NCBI RefSeq assembly: GCF_009735585.1
Contig: NZ_VJVW01000004.1
Span: forward strand, 434,001 to 498,000
Reading direction: 5' to 3'
From: Christiangramia aestuarii
Lineage (GTDB): Bacteria; Bacteroidota; Bacteroidia; Flavobacteriales; Flavobacteriaceae
DNA length: 64,000 bases
The stretch's first letter is position 1. The number at the start of each line of letters is the position of its first letter. Of this stretch, positions 62,813-64,000 are shown piece by piece. A model generated the notes under the pieces. That model saw only the letters and a list, made by a program, of their open reading frames with translations, searched no databases and was not told where the DNA came from. The position numbers and the translations under genes were made by a program.

Positions 62813-64000
62813 GCAAGCGCTTTTTTACTTCTTCCGGCGGCAATATAAGAAGCTATAAGCCCCAGAGTGAAGATCGTGAATATTACGATAAGCACGTTTT
62901 CAAGTTTCATTTGTACCGGGTAGGGCAGGTTTGGTGTGATCATTACCAGGTCGTAATTCATCTGGAGCGTGATAAGTATCATGGCTACGATCAGGCCAAT
63001 TAATCCACCCAATCCCGTCATTAACATTCCCTGTAAAAAGAAGATATTCTTGATCTGGTTTGGGGTTGCCCCCAGGCTGTGTAAAGTTTTGATGTTCTCA
63101 CGTTTGTCCAGGATCATAACGATAATGGAGCCAACCACATTAAATAAAGCGATGGTAAGCACCAGAGTGAAGATGAGGTAAACGAACAGGTTCTCTGAAT
63201 TAAGCATTTTATTCAGAGCGTCATTGAGCTCTGCGCGGGTTTTTACGATACTGTTTTCCCCAAGTATATACTTAATTTCCGTACTTACCGCCTCGGGGGA
63301 TGCTTCTGGAATGAGCTTGAATTCCACACCAGAATATTCATTATCTCCCATGTCCAGCAAACCCTTGGCGAAATTGATGTTGGTAAAAACATATTTGTCG
63401 TCCAGTTCTTCGTTCACACTATAGATCCCGCTTACAATGGTTTGTCTCGCATTGAAGGCATCCTGTATGTTGGTCATGGTCACCTGGCCCTTACCGGGTT
63501 TTGGCACCATTATCTTGAGAAGGTTCTGGTAATTAAAGGTGCCCACATCCAGCAGCCTGGAAAGCCCGTTCCCGATCACGACCTGAGGTTCACTTTTGGT
63601 TAACCAGGTTCCGAAAACCACTGCACTGTCTATTTTGTTAACCAGCCGGTAATTCTCATCTACGCCTTTGATATAGGCAGGATTGGTCTTGGACTTATAA
63701 CTAAGAATGACTCTTTCTTCAACGATCTTGCTGAATTCGGCAATGCCCTCAATTTGCTGAAGGCTTTCTAACTGATCTTCAGAAATATTCAGCACTTTAC
63801 CCTGGGCTGGGATGGCTTTAAGGTCGGGATCGAATTCATTCGAGAAGGAAAGGCTGAAATCCCTGAGACCGGAGAATCCGCTAAGAACTATAAATAGCGA
63901 AAAAGCCCCGGCGAACACTCCAATCGCGGCAATAATCGTAATGATATTGATCGCATTGCTCTTACTTTTGGTAAAGAGGTAGCGTTTGGCAATATAGAGC
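62809..64000 (-). CDS. FtsX/LolE-family ABC transporter permease (5' end outside window)
   Basis: The frame remains open to base 64000, where the 27 codons before the first internal GTG read LYIAKRYLFTKSKSNAIN, the usual start of LolC/LolE permeases, so only a few residues are missing. An N-terminal helix, a periplasmic MacB-like domain (GVDENYRLVNKID, IKGV) and three C-terminal helices with LHSLGATPNQIKNIFFLQGMLM (the ATPase-contact helix) are seen. It probably extracts lipoproteins from the inner membrane with a LolD-type ATPase encoded elsewhere. Confidence 0.9.
   Translation of the reverse strand, partial: LYIAKRYLFTKSKSNAINIITIIAAIGVFAGAFSLFIVLSGFSGLRDFSLSFSNEFDPDLKAIPAQGKVLNISEDQLESLQQIEGIAEFSKIVEERVILSYKSKTNPAYIKGVDENYRLVNKIDSAVVFGTWLTKSEPQVVIGNGLSRLLDVGTFNYQNLLKIMVPKPGKGQVTMTNIQDAFNARQTIVSGIYSVNEELDDKYVFTNINFAKGLLDMGDNEYSGVEFKLIPEASPEAVSTEIKYILGENSIVKTRAELNDALNKMLNSENLFVYLIFTLVLTIALFNVVGSIIVMILDKRENIKTLHSLGATPNQIKNIFFLQGMLMTGLGGLIGLIVAMILITLQMNYDLVMITPNLPYPVQMKLENVLIVIFTIFTLGLIASYIAAGRSKKALA

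Noticed and set aside
62969-63424. Two + strand open frames opposite the LolE-type permease
   Set aside because: They are shadows of the permease coding frame with no motif of their own.

Overview
The window looks like a chromosomal segment of a marine-type Flavobacteriaceae bacterium (Bacteroidota), close in gene content and style to Gramella/Christiangramia. The evidence is a SusC/SusD pair, many lipoproteins with the Bacteroidota lipobox, promoters matching the TTG-N17-19-TAnnTTTG consensus of this phylum instead of sigma70 hexamers, start sites with little Shine-Dalgarno sequence, a bacterial GlnRS beside GltX, and the Bacteroidota fusion of NagB with a PIG-L deacetylase. The genus is inferred from memory, not from a search. 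I see no insertion sequence, prophage, CRISPR array or rRNA operon.

Left part (1-14.4 kb), mostly housekeeping: a partial large coiled-coil membrane protein (DUF4175-like), gltX, an SPFH/band-7 protein, a three-gene envelope-stress style cluster (YtxH protein, holin-like membrane protein, small helical protein), glnS, an APC permease overlapping a DUF4397-like lipoprotein, folB, a tRNA-Cys with its own promoter and terminator, a LysE-type exporter, rnr, a 56-residue membrane protein and a DUF2007 protein.

Middle (14.4-31.1 kb): a 514-bp AT-rich non-coding block with DnaA-box-like 9-mers, one perfect, is a candidate replication origin, with rnpA 3.4 kb away. Then come rpiB, an ElaA-type acetyltransferase, a fatty acid hydroxylase, a CtpA-type S41 protease and rnpA. 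An unusual GCS2 amide ligase-CBS fusion is coupled to an aspartoacylase-type M14 hydrolase. After these are an MBL hydrolase, an S8 lipoprotein protease and an M1 aminopeptidase in one operon, then a cation/proton antiporter, yebC and lepA.

Right part (31.4-59.2 kb): a long amino-sugar and peptidoglycan catabolic region. It encodes a ROK kinase, a NagP-like sugar transporter, a creatininase-family hydrolase, GH20, MurQ etherase, a CBM9-like protein, a GHL-type glycosidase, SusC/SusD, GH18, a second GHL10 glycosidase, a sodium/solute symporter, a dipeptide (L-Ala-D/L-Glu) epimerase, an NlpC/P60 peptidase and an AmiD-like amidase. These are followed by NagB-PIG-L, a NagC/Mlc-like ROK repressor, NagX and a GH3-serine hydrolase fusion. 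MurQ, the epimerase, both peptidoglycan hydrolases and the GH3-hydrolase together point to uptake and full breakdown of muropeptides (glycan plus stem peptide), possibly alongside chitin oligomers. This is the most interesting system here.

The right end (59.3-64 kb) holds an outer membrane beta-barrel receptor with a well-formed promoter, a DusB-type dihydrouridine synthase and a LolE/FtsX-type permease cut by the window edge.
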